Of a stretch of 64,000 nt of DNA, positions 34,006 to 45,749 are shown piece after piece. This DNA is from Amorphophallus konjac. Lineage: Eukaryota; Streptophyta; Magnoliopsida; Alismatales; Araceae. Where the stretch lies: NCBI GenBank assembly GCA_022559845.1, contig CM040118.1, positions 159,484,331 through 159,548,330 of the forward strand, given 5' to 3'. Numbering within the stretch: position 1 is the stretch's first letter; the number at the start of each line of letters is the position of its first letter. Under the pieces are notes generated by a model. That model had not been told where the DNA came from, ran no database searches, and was given only the letters and a program-made list of their open reading frames with translations. A program made the translations under genes and the position numbers.

Positions 34006-35001
34006 CTGCTTCAATTCCCTCAGCTCCGCAGGGGACATACGATAAGGAGCCTTAGAAATAGGGGTCGCGCAAGGAATTAAATCAATAGAAAAGATAACCT
34101 CTCTCTCAGGCGGAAGTCCTGGCAATTCCTCAAGAAAGACATCTGGAAAGTCTCGAACGACAGGAATGTCCTTAACCTCGATCTTCTTCTCAGGGGTCAC
34201 ATACACAAAGCCTAGAAAAGTCTGACATCCTCTCCTCATTAACTTATCAGCTCGAAGGGCCGAAATAAGTGGCACAGACTTATGGTGCCTAACCCCTATA
34301 AAAGAAAGTCCAGGGTGTCTAGAAAAAGACACCGAACTAGAACTGCAATGAACATTGGCCTCATACTTAGCCAACCAATTTTCTCCTAGAATTACATCAT
34401 AATCTTTCATATCCATGCAAACTAAGTCGGCTGGCAAGTTCTGTTCATTAATCATAACCTTACTAGAAGGATAGAAATACTTAATTGCGGAACTGGAACC
34501 AATAGGAGTTGAAATCTCTAACGGAGAATTCATCAAGATTGGCTTCACAGATAAGGACTTAGCAAATTTCTGAGGAACAAAAGAATGAGTGGCACCCGTA
34601 TCAAAGAGAACAAATGCTGGCTTATCATGTATAATAAGAGTACCTTCAATGAGTCCGCCCTCCTCGGTGGTTCCGACATCATCTTCTTGTAGGGCTTGGA
34701 GCTTGCCCTGTTGCTTCTTGCTTCCTTGTGGCTTGGTCGGAGTAGCTTGATCTGACAAAAGGGGACACTCAGGAATACGATGGTCCCTGCTTCCACAGCG
34801 TAGACAGGCACCCAACTTGCGCCAGCACTCTTCCATCTTGTGACCTGGACGGTCACAATACTTGCACATGCCCTTAAATGGCACAATCGGGCCATGCTTC
34901 TTATCTTCATTCTTCGACATCTTGCCCTTCCACAAACCAGACCCGCCATTGGGTGATGCGGGACGGACCACAGACTCGACTCCAAATGGATATGTGATCA
35001 T
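34006..35001 (-). pseudogene. Element B: gag zinc knuckles and aspartic protease
   Basis: Two CCHC knuckles in tandem, CKYCDRPGHKMEEC and CLRCGSRDHRIPEC, precede a linker and a protease with FVLFDTGATHSFV (DTG triad) and MDMKDYDVILGENWL. The end (PEREVIFSIDLIPCATPISKAPYRMSP) is the RT N-terminal entry. Only the part downstream of repeat D2 is here; the rest of gag lies at 36962-37774. Knuckles bind RNA, and the protease matures the polyprotein. Confidence 0.88.
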
Positions 35002-37040
35002 CGGACTCTAAACAAGCTCGCGATCGTCCCTTTTCGAGGGAAGCGTCGGACGTGCGCGGTTGAGAAACCGGCAAGAGCTAGGGTGGTCAACTCACAATTT
35101 CGTGCCCGGATCGGGTCACGGGATGGTATCTCTCTCTCTCTCTCGCAGCAGCGATGATATAAAACTAAAGAGGGCTACGATCCTAGCATGCTCTCTAGCA
35201 GCGACATATAAGGCATATACGAATAAAGCAAAATGCCGAGTCAAGGGAGCGAACACGATACCTCACGCTCTCGGCGTGGGGAAGACGACCCCGGCCGAAT
35301 CGGTACTCCCGGAATAACAAGTAATTAATTTACAGCAATGAATATGACTGCCCACTCCACACAGGGAGGTAAAGGGCGACACAATGGGGCCTGGGAGTAA
35401 CGGGTTCGGGTTGACGGGCAGCTTCTTGTGTAGCTTCGGCGGAACTCGTACTCGCGATCGTGGGACCCACGAGCTGGTCAGTGGGACCGTGTGGGACCAG
35501 GGTGGCACCACTGTGGTGGGGACGCCTGGAGGGGCGCTCCCTGGGACGGCGGTGTGCTGGTTCACTGGCGGGAAGGCCGGACGGCTCCGATAGTCACCTG
35601 CCAGAGTTGCTGGCCATGGATATGCAATTCTGTTTTACAGGGCGCGACCCGGCGAGATCTGCTGCTGCGGTCACTCCCGACGTCGGATCAACACACAAGA
35701 GGTACCGTTGTAAAGATCTTTCGAAGTACTTCGATGTAGGGCCATAGAGATATAATTGAATTTCCCGTTGATGGCCTTTATCGAATTTTCAAGCTGTTGG
35801 ATCACAGGATCTGAAAACTCAGGGCAGAACCAAGTTTTCCTGAGAGTTGGCATTGACCGCAATGTAGACCTTCGATTAAGCCTTGGGGCCCTTCATGAAA
35901 GTTGTAGATACCGAAGAGAGGAAAATGGGGATATATTTTATGCAAGATGTGGTGGAAGTTTCGATTTTGGGGGGATTTTATACTGACTCGGGGTCGGATC
36001 TAGACAGCAGAGACAGATCTGAATTTGGGGGAAAGACTCAATTTCTAAAACTAGGTAGAGGGATTTTGAAATTCAACGAAAATTTTTGGAGGAAGGGGAT
36101 GGTGGAAAGAACCTCTAATAAATTTGAGGATTCTAAAAAAAATCAAAAAGGGGGTCGAAAGGTGGAAGAACTGAACTTTTTCTACACAGATCTGAAAAGG
36201 GACAGATCAGGAAGATAGAAAGACACAAAAATAGAAAAATACAAAACAAACTCTGAATGACGTGAATTGTTTACTGAAGGTTGGGAATCAAGAGAGTAAC
36301 CAACCCTAAAAATTGAAACTCCAGATGAGGTCGGAGTTGGGAGTTAAAATTCCCGGAGTGGGACTCTATCCAGCCAAACAGACCCTTGGACAGACTTCAG
36401 AAGCGGCTTCGCGACGGCTCGATGGCGGCACGAGCGGCGGCGACGGCGGCACATAATGAAATCAGAGGTGGAGGGGCTAAGATAGAAGGGTTCACAACCC
36501 TGAAATGTAGAGGATGGAGAAGGAAAATCAGAGGAGAGAGAGGGGGGGTGCGCAAGCTTCCTTGGCTCAAGGCAATTCAACAATTTTCTTCTCATTAATT
36601 CATGAAAAATGGAAATACATGCCTTATATAATAAATGGAAAATGACCACTAATGCCCTCAGATCTAAGGTTTGGAGGGGTATACAAGGTATAGAACTAAT
36701 TAGTTCTAATAGCCTTTTTTTACAAAAATTAAAATGGGACAAAATGGGGGGGGGGCGCCCCTTGACTTGGTAGGTAAGGTAGGTGGCCAACTTTGACATT
36801 TTACACCACTTGTCTCCCCATGTGTCAAATTGACTTGTCAAACCTTCTAGATGCCACCTTGGCTTTTGACCAGCCCCACATGGATGAGGTGGACCAACGG
36901 GGAAGGAGTGGGGGCCCCCTAGCAGGTCCTACTGGTATTTTGTACATAAACCCACTCAGACTTACAATTGCGTACCCATATAACACAAGGGTATACATAA
37001 AAATATAAAAGGACATAAATGTAAACAAAATATGAGCGGT
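35002..37040. repeat. Dispersed repeat D, copy 2, inside gag of element B
   Basis: Shares with D1 (26020-27990) GCGCGGTTGAGAAACCGG, AAGCAAAATGCC, GGAAGACGACCCCGGCC, CCCACTCCACACAGGGAGG, GGTTGACGGGCAGC and the terminal ACATAAATGTAAA-type phrases. Gag coding sequence stops on one side near 37040 and resumes near 35000, so it is an insertion. Ends and target duplication could not be fixed. No coding domain recognised inside. Confidence 0.7.
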
Positions 37041-37774
37041 CTTGATTCGATGTCCCCATCATTGGGCCTCTTCTTGCCATTACCGAGTTTAACACTCCCG
37101 GAACCAGTAGGTTGTTCCTTCTTTGCACTCTTTCCACAGATTCTCTCCGTCATTTGTAAGATGTCTTCCAAGACTTGAGCCTTCCTTACCATCTCCGCAT
37201 AAGTCTGAATTTCTAGTGGCGCTAACTAGTTGATATACTGTAACTTCAACCCATTGAGAAAATGCTTAGCCTTCATCTTCTCTGTAGATATCAAGTGAGT
37301 GGCATAACGAGATAACCGAGAGAACTGAGCTTCATACTCCGCTACAGAAAGATTCCGCTGCTTCAAAGCAGCAAACTCGGCCGCTTTCTTTCCTTGCACT
37401 CTATCAGAGAAATATTTGCTATTAAAGTGTTCCTTGAACTCCTTCCAGGAAACTTGTCTATCTCCAAGGGTAGCCTTCACTGCATCCCACCATGTTCTCG
37501 CATCACGCTCCAGCTGGAAGGTCGTTAAAAGAACACGCTCCTGATCGCTACACTGCATCACTTCAAAGATCCTCTCCATCTCTTTTAGCCAGTGCTCGAC
37601 TTCATCGGGATCGATCGAGCCTCCAAAATGTGGGGGATTCATCCCATGGAAGTTTCAGTGAAGATCGCCAGCACCGTGGTTCGCTCCTCCTCCTTGGGCC
37701 ACTTGCTGCAAGGCCCGAGTAAATCCTTGAACCGTTTGTTGCATATCTCGCCATTGCGCACGCTCTGCCGCCAT
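37041..37774 (-). pseudogene. Element B gag: capsid part
   Basis: I place the start at MAAERAQWRDMQQ (37774). The retrotransposon gag domain follows: PPHFGGSIDPDEVEHWLKEMERIF, ERVLLTTFQLERDARTWW, WKEFKEHFNSKYF and LSVAEYEAQFSRLSRYA. In-frame TGA (37655-37657) and TAG (37226-37228) interrupt it without a frameshift, and repeat D2 then splits it from the zinc knuckles. The protein would form the particle shell. Confidence 0.88.
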
Positions 37775-37821
37775 TAGAACGTCCTACGCGTAGAATAGAT
37801 TATTTTAGAATCATTAGAAGG

Positions 37822-37835
37822 AAATCTTAGAATTA
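37822..37835. other. Left target-site duplication of LINE fragment
   Basis: AAATCTTAGAATTA, identical to 38440-38453. Confidence 0.9.
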
Positions 37836-38439
37836 TTATTTTTTATCCAAAAAACCTTGCCTAGTGTTGGATGGGAGAGTGCACCCTTTACCAGAGGTAA
37901 AGAGAAAGTCACTCCACCATTCAGACATTAGGAGGTAAATTTTATTAATGATCAAAGGGAAAAAAATTACATCAAATGAATACTGGGCATACCCAGTTTA
38001 TGAAGGTGAGCTGCTCCCTTTATAGAAGTAGGAAGCTCATTATAAGAAAAGAAAACATTACAATTGGTGGTGCAAGCCAATGAAGCTAGGGAGTCAGCAA
38101 CTTTGTTTCCTTCTCTGTAGACATGAGCAATTGAATCTTTCATAGTAAGAAGACTCCAAATCTCTCTTGCATAAGAGAGAATAGACCATGGGCAATGGAT
38201 TTCCTTTGTGATAATTTGAACTAAGGTTTTGGAATCACATTCAATCTGGACTGGCTTGTCATCAATAGTATGGAAGTATTTGATGCCATCAAGAAAAGCA
38301 TGAGCCTCAGCAATAAGACTGTTAGCGCTGCCATAGAAATGCAAAAAGGAAAGAATAGTATTTCCTTTGCTGTCTCTAATAACACCACCTCCACCTGAGT
38401 CACCATTACTCTTGCATGCACCATCTATCATATCGTCCA
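37836..38439 (-). mobile_element. 5'-truncated LINE with RNase H tail
   Basis: Flanked by a perfect 14-bp duplication (37822-37835, 38440-38453), which is typical of LINE target-primed insertion. On the minus strand it runs from RNase H coding sequence through a 130-bp 3' UTR to an A-rich TAA-type tail (ATAAAAAATAATAA) at 37836. It is inserted in the noncoding leader of element B between primer site and gag. Confidence 0.9.
37967..38439 (-). pseudogene. LINE pol C-terminal RNase H (RVT_3-type) fragment
   Basis: Begins within DGACKSNGDSGGGGVIRDSKGN, the first catalytic Asp block of plant RNase H-like domains, then AEAHAFLDGIKYF (catalytic Glu), IECDSKTLVQII (Asp) and REGNKVADSLASLA (final Asp). 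This domain closes ORF2 of a group of plant L1-like elements. The frame is open to its stop at 37967-37969 but lacks everything upstream because the insertion is 5'-truncated. Confidence 0.85.
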
Positions 38440-38453
38440 AATCTTAGAATTAG
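38440..38453. other. Right target-site duplication of LINE fragment
   Basis: AAATCTTAGAATTA, the second copy. Confidence 0.9.
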
Positions 38454-38585
38454 AGTATTAACTCAACCCAAGTCTCTACCCAAATCTCACTAGGTTGGGT
38501 CCTTAGACTTATAACAAGGTTATTGGTCCTACGACATCACTTTGAATCCTAAAACTTAGAAAACCTAGGAATATTAGAAACCTAG

Positions 38586-38597
38586 GCTCTGATACCA
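38586..38597 (-). other. Primer binding site of element B (initiator Met tRNA)
   Basis: Minus strand TGGTATCAGAGC, six bases from the 5' LTR end at 38604. Confidence 0.92.
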
Positions 38598-39544
38598 CCA
38601 AATTGTCACGCCCCGACGCGGAATATCGGGACTGACAGTAAAAATAATTATTAATAATATGTTGATTTACAGACCTGCTATACTAAAGCTAAAGAATAAC
38701 CACCACATCATGAACAAAAATAACACCATAACTAAATAACATTTAAAAGATCCATAAACCAAATACATCAACCTTTCAAATAACCCAAGAAAACTTCCAA
38801 CATAACATTCGCTTGACTTCAGTACATTTTCTGACTCCAACATTACGAATCTACTATTACACACTCTAAATCATAACTAGACACGTCAACTCTAGATGAC
38901 TCTCCAGGTTCATCCAACAGGTTCGCTCCGGGGTCGTCACTCTTGCCCATCCCCATCAATTTGCGAATCCTCACCTGAGCTACCTGAAAAGGGGGGAAAC
39001 AACTGGGTGAGCGAACGCTCAGTAGGTAATAACATGCAAGTTTAAGTAATTAACCAATTGATTGCATTCATAAGTGCGAAAAGAAAGGAAAAGAACGAAA
39101 TGAAAAGACGATATGACAAGTAACATAAGTACGAGATCATGAACAAAATGTAACTGGAAATTGGCCAACAAGCAAGAATTAATCAAGTCAAGAAGTTTCA
39201 AGTAAGAGATTATGTCGTAGACATCACGCTAGTCATGCACTTGGTGCAATGCCTCACCATGTCATTCAAACTCCCCGGGACACAAGTACTGTTCGGGTGC
39301 TCCTCCCAGGACCAGACCGGGCCCTTATGATGTGTTGGCATTGATTTAATGGAACCAAGATCCCAAGTTATGTCTAGACATTAATCAAGTTAAATGGCCA
39401 ATAATGTCGAAGTATAGAACTTACCTCAGAGAATTCCAAGGGGTAAGTGAAGTAGATATTTTGATCAGAAAGTTCAAGTTATCAAGAACCAACAGGTCCT
39501 TGTATTCAAACACGAACAACCACGGAAATCATTCTGGAAGATAC

Positions 39545-40860
39545 ACGGTCCATGTTGGGGCCGCTCAAAGAAATGGACAGTCGTTAGCTGGACCGCGCTA
39601 AAAGGGATCAGGCTGAAAGAACAGCCTAATAGAAGCCAAAAACATACGGTCTACTATGGGCCGCTCAAATTGTAGGATGGTCAAAAGTGGGCCTTTCAAT
39701 AGATATGAACGGTCTACAATGGGCCGTTCACGATAGGAAAGATCTAAAGCCCACGACAACAGTAAGCGGTTTGGACTGGGCCGCTCAGTAACTGAACGGT
39801 CCATGATGAGCCGCTCCAACCAATAAGCGGGCCAATACGGTCCATTCAATTACTGGGCCTGACTGGTCCACTAGAATCTACCCAAAAGGGGCTCCGGGCT
39901 GTCATAAGTGGGGCAGTACTGAACCAGGATCTAGCCCACTATCCACTGGTCAACCTAGGGCTTATTGGGTCGATCAAATCATGATTTGGTCGAAGATGAA
40001 ACAAGTTTAATCGACCAACAAGAAATGGCATTTAGCCAGGAATGCACGGTTCATAAAGGGCCGCCGATTGAGTTAAACTGTTCGAATCTGACCGTTCAAG
40101 ACTCAGTCGGTCCAATTTGAGCCGTGACTCACAACACAGCAATCCAAACGGTTCGATCATGTGAACAGGTTCAGGTCTTGGTGGTACAACCTGCCCAGCG
40201 TCCTAGTGGGAATCCCAGGCTCGCGGGGGCATACAGAGGTCCTGTAATGAAGGTCCTAGTCTGACGAAAGGAGTATCCGGCGGAGAGTCCCAACCATTAC
40301 AAGGAATAGAAGCTTAGCAATCATCAGAAACTAAGTATAGTGGTCAGTCAATCCTACCGGAGTAGAATGACTATTAAACAATCCTAATAACAATTTCATT
40401 TCTCAATGGATCATAATTAATATTAACTTCATTGGAAAAGATGAATCAAGATCAAGTGAAGACAGCTAATAAGAATTCATAATATTTACTTCCATAATTT
40501 CCAGTTTATCATGTGGGTTGCTAACTTATCAATTAACCACTAATCTACAAAGATAAATCATGCTAAAATGGAAATAAGAAGTTCTGTATAGTTCGGTGGT
40601 TCGTTCAGAACTGTCCCCACGCCTCGGCGGTCACACAACAAGCCGTTCATGCCCTCTCAGGTCCGAAGGCCTGCTGGAGATGGACGGTCTGTAGAGTGCC
40701 GCTGGGGAAGAAGAACGGTCTGTGACTGGCCGCCTGATGGTAGAGCAGTTAAGGATCTGCCGCTCATTCCACAAAACATATCAAAGATAAAACACATGAA
40801 CGGTCAATAACCGGCCGCCTATCTAGAGTGGGCGGTCTATCGAGAGGCCGCACAAGTCTG
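39545..40860. repeat. Hairpin modules in element B 5' LTR
   Basis: The same series as in the 3' LTR. Several have better-matching arms here than in the other copy, for example TGAACGG/CCGTTCA, where 29090-29114 reads GAGCAG with CCATTC. Confidence 0.75.
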
Positions 40861-41469
40861 GGGGCTTCTGCTACCTTCGCCTTGCCCGCCTCCGGTGAGT
40901 CCGACTAGGGTTGGCTAAAAAAGTTAAATACACGATACATAGAGCATGAAATTTAGGGCTTTTACTACCAATAGAACGAGCACAAAGAGTTATACAAGAT
41001 AGCACGATCAATTTAATGTTTAGTGCCTAAAATCCCTACTTAAATCGAGGTGGAACATAGTTAACCCTAGTTCTAGCATGCTTCCACTAAAACTCGAAAT
41101 CCTAGCAGGATACTAGATACAATTTAGGGCTTTTTAAGCTAAAAGAAAGAGGACAAGAGGATGAATCTAACTGTATATTATTAGCTAGGTTTGGTATGCT
41201 AGAACCTACCTTAATCGAAGGATGAAGGAAGAAGAAAGGAAGCCGACGCGCTAGGTACCCAACCCCGGTAATTACTGGAATTCTCCCTCGATCGAGCTCC
41301 TCTCCGGCCGCCACAACATCTAAACAATTCTAGGGTGGCTTAGGTTCGATTATATAGGTTCAATTGTATCTAGAGGGTTCTAATCGTGGAGATAGAGTCC
41401 ACGCATCGCAGACGTGCGCGAATCGCGCAGGATAGGGTCAATCCATCACTCCGCCGCCAAATTCCACTC

Positions 41470-41474
41470 TTAGA
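41470..41474. other. Left target-site duplication of element C
   Basis: TTAGA, against TTAGG at 62135-62139 and in the intact LTR of element B (ACTCTTAGGG). Confidence 0.85.
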
Positions 41475-41616
41475 TGTAGACACGCCAAAATTGATGCTAT
41501 GTTGATCAAATCTCATGTCACTATGTTGACGCCCCAAAGTGAACTTCAATACATTCATAATATGAAGTTTTTCTATTTTTGTGTGTTTTTTGGTTCGTTC
41601 TTGCATTTTTGTGATT

Positions 41617-41936
41617 CGCGACCTGAAGAGGGGCGTTATTTTAAAAGCGACCTTACCTAGGGCGTGTGCAAAAGAAAGGACGACCAAATGTCAGGGCATC
41701 AATTCCTGGTATTATCCGGTTTCAAAATAAATTCCAATTACTGATTGGCGTCCTTCCTCAGGACGTGTTTTCAAGTAACGTCTTTGTCTCAGGCGTTTTC
41801 TCATAATTTTCAAATAAAGAAAGTTTTATTGCCAAATTTAAATCCAGGAGTTGACGCCTTTGTTAGGGTCGTGTTTTTGAGTGACGTCTTGATGTAGGTC
41901 GTCAATTTAGAATTTGACGCCCTTTTGAAGGTCGTG
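41617..41936. repeat. Hairpin modules in element C 5' LTR
   Basis: Seven or eight ACGCC/GCGACC...GGCGT/GGTCGT modules upstream of the TATA box, for example GACGCCTTTGTTAGGGTCGT and GACGCCCTTTTGAAGGTCGT. Confidence 0.8.
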
Positions 41937-42090
41937 TTTTATCCTTCAGAGTCATGTTTGAGTATGCCTTTCCTGAATAGTTCCTTACCTCCAATGGTCT
42001 CCTTGCTCGATTGGAACTAGAGTCCTGCCTTCTTTTGATCATTACCCGTTCTTATCTTCCCAAATTTGAGGTTATCTTGGATCTGGAACC

Positions 42091-42098
42091 CTATATAG
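42091..42098 (+). promoter_or_regulatory. TATA box of element C 5' LTR
   Basis: CTATATAG, about 25-35 bp before an AG-rich transcribed stretch. The repeat copy is at 61456-61463. Confidence 0.6.
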
Positions 42099-42772
42099 GG
42101 ATGTCTTGATCGACCTCACGCGAGGTTAGCAGCAAGAGGCAGAGAGCAGAGAACACACAGGCGCACAGAGTCTCTCTTCATCTTCTTCCTGTACGATCTT
42201 TTAGAAGAGCTCTCTGCTTCCTCTTCTTCCTCCCGGCAGCACCAGCCTCAATTCCCCTCTACTGTCGTCAGGGGCAGCAGGGGTCTTTTGCTTTATCTAT
42301 TTACGTTTTCCATCGGTCATCATACACTGTTTTCTTTTCTTGCATTAGTTTAGTATCATATTTCTCCTCTCCCTAGTTCTTTAGGGGTTTTAAAACAAAC
42401 AAAAAAAAAGGTGCGCATGTCATGTTTCTTTTTTCATCATATGGTTTATTGGGATTGATACTACATTCACTCGGCTGATCCACTTCCTTTTGCTTGTTTG
42501 TTTTGTCTTTGTGCAAGGGTAATCAACAAGGAAAACCCCCTTCATCGGCCGGCCGATTGAAGGAGGAGGAAGGAATTCACAATCCATCCCGCATCCCACT
42601 TATCACCAGGTACTCGCGATCATTTGTCTTATTATTGAGGTAACCCCTCTGGCAATCACACTCCTTTATAGCACCACGTGCTTTCTTTTGTCTTTGTTAT
42701 CATCTCCACCCTTTTACATATCTCATGTGAGTGGTTTGTTCCACTTGTGTGGATTTATCACGATCTACAAAT

Positions 42773-42790
42773 TGGCGATCACGGTGGGAC
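42773..42790 (+). other. Primer binding site of element C
   Basis: TGGCGATCACGGTGGGAC begins 3 nt after the 5' LTR end. TGGCG starts are usual in Tat elements; I did not assign the tRNA. Confidence 0.65.
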
Positions 42791-43904
42791 TTCCACTGTT
42801 TTTCTTTTGATTACCATCTCCTATTGGCACCCACGTGTGCCCTTTCCTATTGGCACCCACGTGTGCCCTTTCCCCTTCGGCACCCACGTGTGCCCTTTCC
42901 CCTCGGTACCCACGGTACCCCTCCTTTTGTGCCCCACGGGCACCCTCCACCGTGCACACTGCACACTCCCGGGATCAGCCAGTTTGTGATCTGAATTAAC
43001 GCCTCACCCAGAGGCACGTTTTAATTTAACACCTTCATCCAGGGTGTCTTATTTATGTTTAACGTCTTCTGATAAGGCGTGCTTCATCATATCCCCTGCT
43101 TTTATTACGCTGTTTGTGGATTCACGCCCTGCCCCAGGGCGTCTCTTTATTGATTAGCACCTCACATCAAGGCGCGTTTCCAGATTTGACGCCCTCTGAC
43201 GAAGGCGTCCTTTTCACATATAGTGCCTCACACCAAGGTGCGTTTTCTCCATTGCCTGTGAGATCCCCAGGGATTCACGACAGCCTCATTGTCGTCTTTT
43301 TTGTTGATAGCGACCGTGGCTAGGTCGTCTCTTTCCTGTGATTTTCCAGAACCCTGCTGCCTTTGCTTATTCATGCTGCATTGATTCTTATATTTATTAT
43401 TTGGCTATATTGGTGTGGTCTGCATATCTTGGCTTGCATCTTGTGGCATTTGGTTGAGAGACCTCCTCTCTCTACACTAGGATTCCACACACCTCTCTTG
43501 GGATCGGGACGACCCTCCATTGAGCACTCCGTCTCTTTGGACCAGAAATCCCTTTTACAAGACCTCCGTAAGTCCCCGCACCCGTGGATTCCCTCACGGA
43601 CGCCGGGCTGGTTGTACCCTTGAAGTACCCGGAGTATAGAGAACCCATCGTTGGTGAAGAGAGAGAAAGAACCTAGTTGACCCGGAAGTCACACTTGGAT
43701 AAACTAGGTTTCACTTTGCAAAAGGAGTGGGAGTGAATTATTCTACAAATTAATCCACTCTAATCTCAAGCATAACACTAAAATTTTACGTTCATCTCAA
43801 CTTGATTGCATAAATTTGGTTGGATTAATTTGCTTAAAGTTTGCTTGGATTGAGTGCTTTTTGTGTGATAACCCCTTTCATAAAAGCTTTCCCCCTGCTT
43901 AAAC
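42791..43904 (+). other. Element C leader, noncoding, with hairpin modules
   Basis: No gene. CACGTGTGCCCTTTCC-type phrases repeat three times at 42832-42900. From 42998 to 43330 there are eight modules, including a perfect-arm one: GACGCC (43188-43193), 10 nt, GGCGTC (43204-43209). Confidence 0.75.
42998..43330. repeat. Hairpin modules in element C leader
   Basis: Eight consecutive modules spaced about 40-50 bp, for example CACGCCCTGCCCCAGGGCGT and AACGTCTTCTGATAAGGCGT. Confidence 0.85.
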
Positions 43905-45749
43905 ATGAAACTCCGTTCAGGTAAAATCCTCAACATGGCAAGCTACGGGTATTCTTATGATGATGAGGATGAGAATATTTTTGGTCAATATGAAATCCCC
44001 CTCCAAGATTCCATTTATCATGAGGGAAATTACCCTCCTCCTCAGTCTCATTACCCTCAGGTTCATGTGGTTGATACCACTCCTCAAGAGGTTGTGCCCT
44101 CTTCTCAGACTTTACCCTCCAACACTTCGGGGAACCCTTCCCCATCCATTAATGTCACCGATTTAATTCAAGCTTTGTCTCAGTTAGATGATTCCCAGCG
44201 GCAGGCTGTCCAGGCCGCTTTGAAGGGGAAGTACGTTCCCTCTTCCTTCTCCAACCCCCCTCCGACCGAGAGTGGCCATCACATTGTTAATGACCAGGCG
44301 GTCTTGCACAAACCCCCCTCTCATCCACCAACGCCCGGTGTGGCCATGCCGGCCCAACAGGCGAGCTACTCAGCGGTTAGGCCTCAGTCTCTCCAACCTC
44401 CCCGAATTCTACGGACACCTATACCGCATTCTTTCATTCAAAATCCGGCCCCAGTCGAGTCCGACACCAATATTCTACTGCTTCAGAAGTTGGCTAGCAT
44501 GGAAGAGCAACTTAAGAAAGTCACAGCGGCCAAGAATGCCCCAGAAATCTCGCTCCCTACGTTGCCAATGTTTCACTTGCCGCCATCTGAGATGCCGAAT
44601 TTTCGGCGATATAATGGCATTGGCAATCCTTTTATTCATCTAAAGGATTCTATGTACGAGACCTCTTTCTGGCAAGACAACAAGGCCTCTTTGGCCTATT
44701 TATTCAGGAGATCTTTAGAGGGGCCAGCCCTTGAGTGGTTCTATTCGCTGGATCCCGCTGATGCCAACGACTTTGATATTGTTCAAAAGAAGTTCTTGCA
44801 GAAGTATAGAGACCGGGTCGGGCCCTCCCTCTCAGTCACAGATCTGGTTGCAGAAAAAATGAAGCCCGAGGAGGACTTCATCATATTTGCTGATAGGTGG
44901 CGTTCAATGTCCGAGAAGATGAAGGACACTTTGGCGGAACAAGAACAAGTTAAGATGATAATTTCCAATGCAACTCCTCAGTTCCGGCACATACTGGCCA
45001 TGAACAGATTAACAACCATGGAAGAGTTCTATGAATGAGCTCGTTACATCCAGACACAGATGAAGGATTCGCCCATTATGGGCATGTTTGAGCCGAAGCC
45101 ACGGCTATTTAAGAAAAGTACAAATGTCAACAACAGCGGGCCCATGACTGAGGGCACAATTGCAAACGAGCAGGTTGGCGTAGTTGGCCACCCCCACCAT
45201 CAATCTAACCCACGGCCTAACCCACCTCCATCACAAAACCCCCATTTCAACTCCACTCCACCACACCAATTCGCACCCCAACATTCCTTTGCTCCATCGC
45301 AAAACCAAGCCTCCCGCGCTAACCCTCCAGCTCCGCAACAGTACCACCAGGTACCACCACCTACCAACTATGGCCAACAATAACAACGGAGACCACCACT
45401 TGGCCCCAAGAGAGCCCACTACCCTCCACTGCCAGAAAGTCTCCCGGATATTTTCCACGCCTTAATGGCCGCCAACTTGCTCATGTTGCCAAGGGAAAGA
45501 AAAGCGTGGCCCGCTAATGTTGACACATCCCGTTACTGCGCTTTCCATCGCGCACCTGGTCACAACCTTGATCGTTGCTTCCACTTCAGAGATTATATTT
45601 ATGATCTAAACGACCAAGGCGGCATTAACTGGGATGAGATGAGGCAGTTTATTGCCACCATGAAAGAAAGAAGGCCTCCTCGGTAGCAACAGGCTCCACA
45701 GCAACCAGCTCCATAGCAGCAACAACAAGCTCCAGCGCCTCAGCAGGAT
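43905..45749 (+). pseudogene. Element C gag
   Basis: Starts MKLRSGKILNMASYG; the first 200 residues are rich in Pro, Ser and Gln. The capsid-like retrotransposon gag domain follows (SLAYLFRRSLEGPALEWFYSL, FLQKYRDRVGPSLSVTDLVAEKMKPEEDF), then a Pro/Gln-rich linker and a Tat-type zinc finger YCAFHRAPGHNLDRCFHFRD. Stops at 45036-45038 (TGA), 45381-45383 (TAA), 45684-45686 and 45714-45716 (TAG) all lie in one unbroken frame, at Arg or Gln positions judging by context. The frame runs on into the protease. Confidence 0.9.

Larger units (their letters stand above)
38604..41474 (-). repeat. 5' LTR of element B, part 1
   Basis: Homologous to 27996-30867 of the 3' LTR. At 41474 it is cut by element C and resumes at 62140. 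The TATA box is at 41349-41358. Hairpin modules include TGAACGG (39706-39712) with CCGTTCA (39724-39730) and AGCGG (39765-39769) with CCGCT (39781-39785). Confidence 0.93.
41475..42769 (+). repeat. 5' LTR of element C (1295 bp)
   Basis: TGTAGACACGCC...CGATCTACA, matching 60841-62134 almost base for base. TATA box CTATATAG at 42091-42098. Modules at 41617-41936. Confidence 0.96.

Noticed and set aside
15888..38597. TGGTATCAGAGC sites at 15888 and 38586 as tRNA gene fragments
   Set aside because: They lie exactly at LTR ends and are primer binding sites; no cloverleaf sequence surrounds them.
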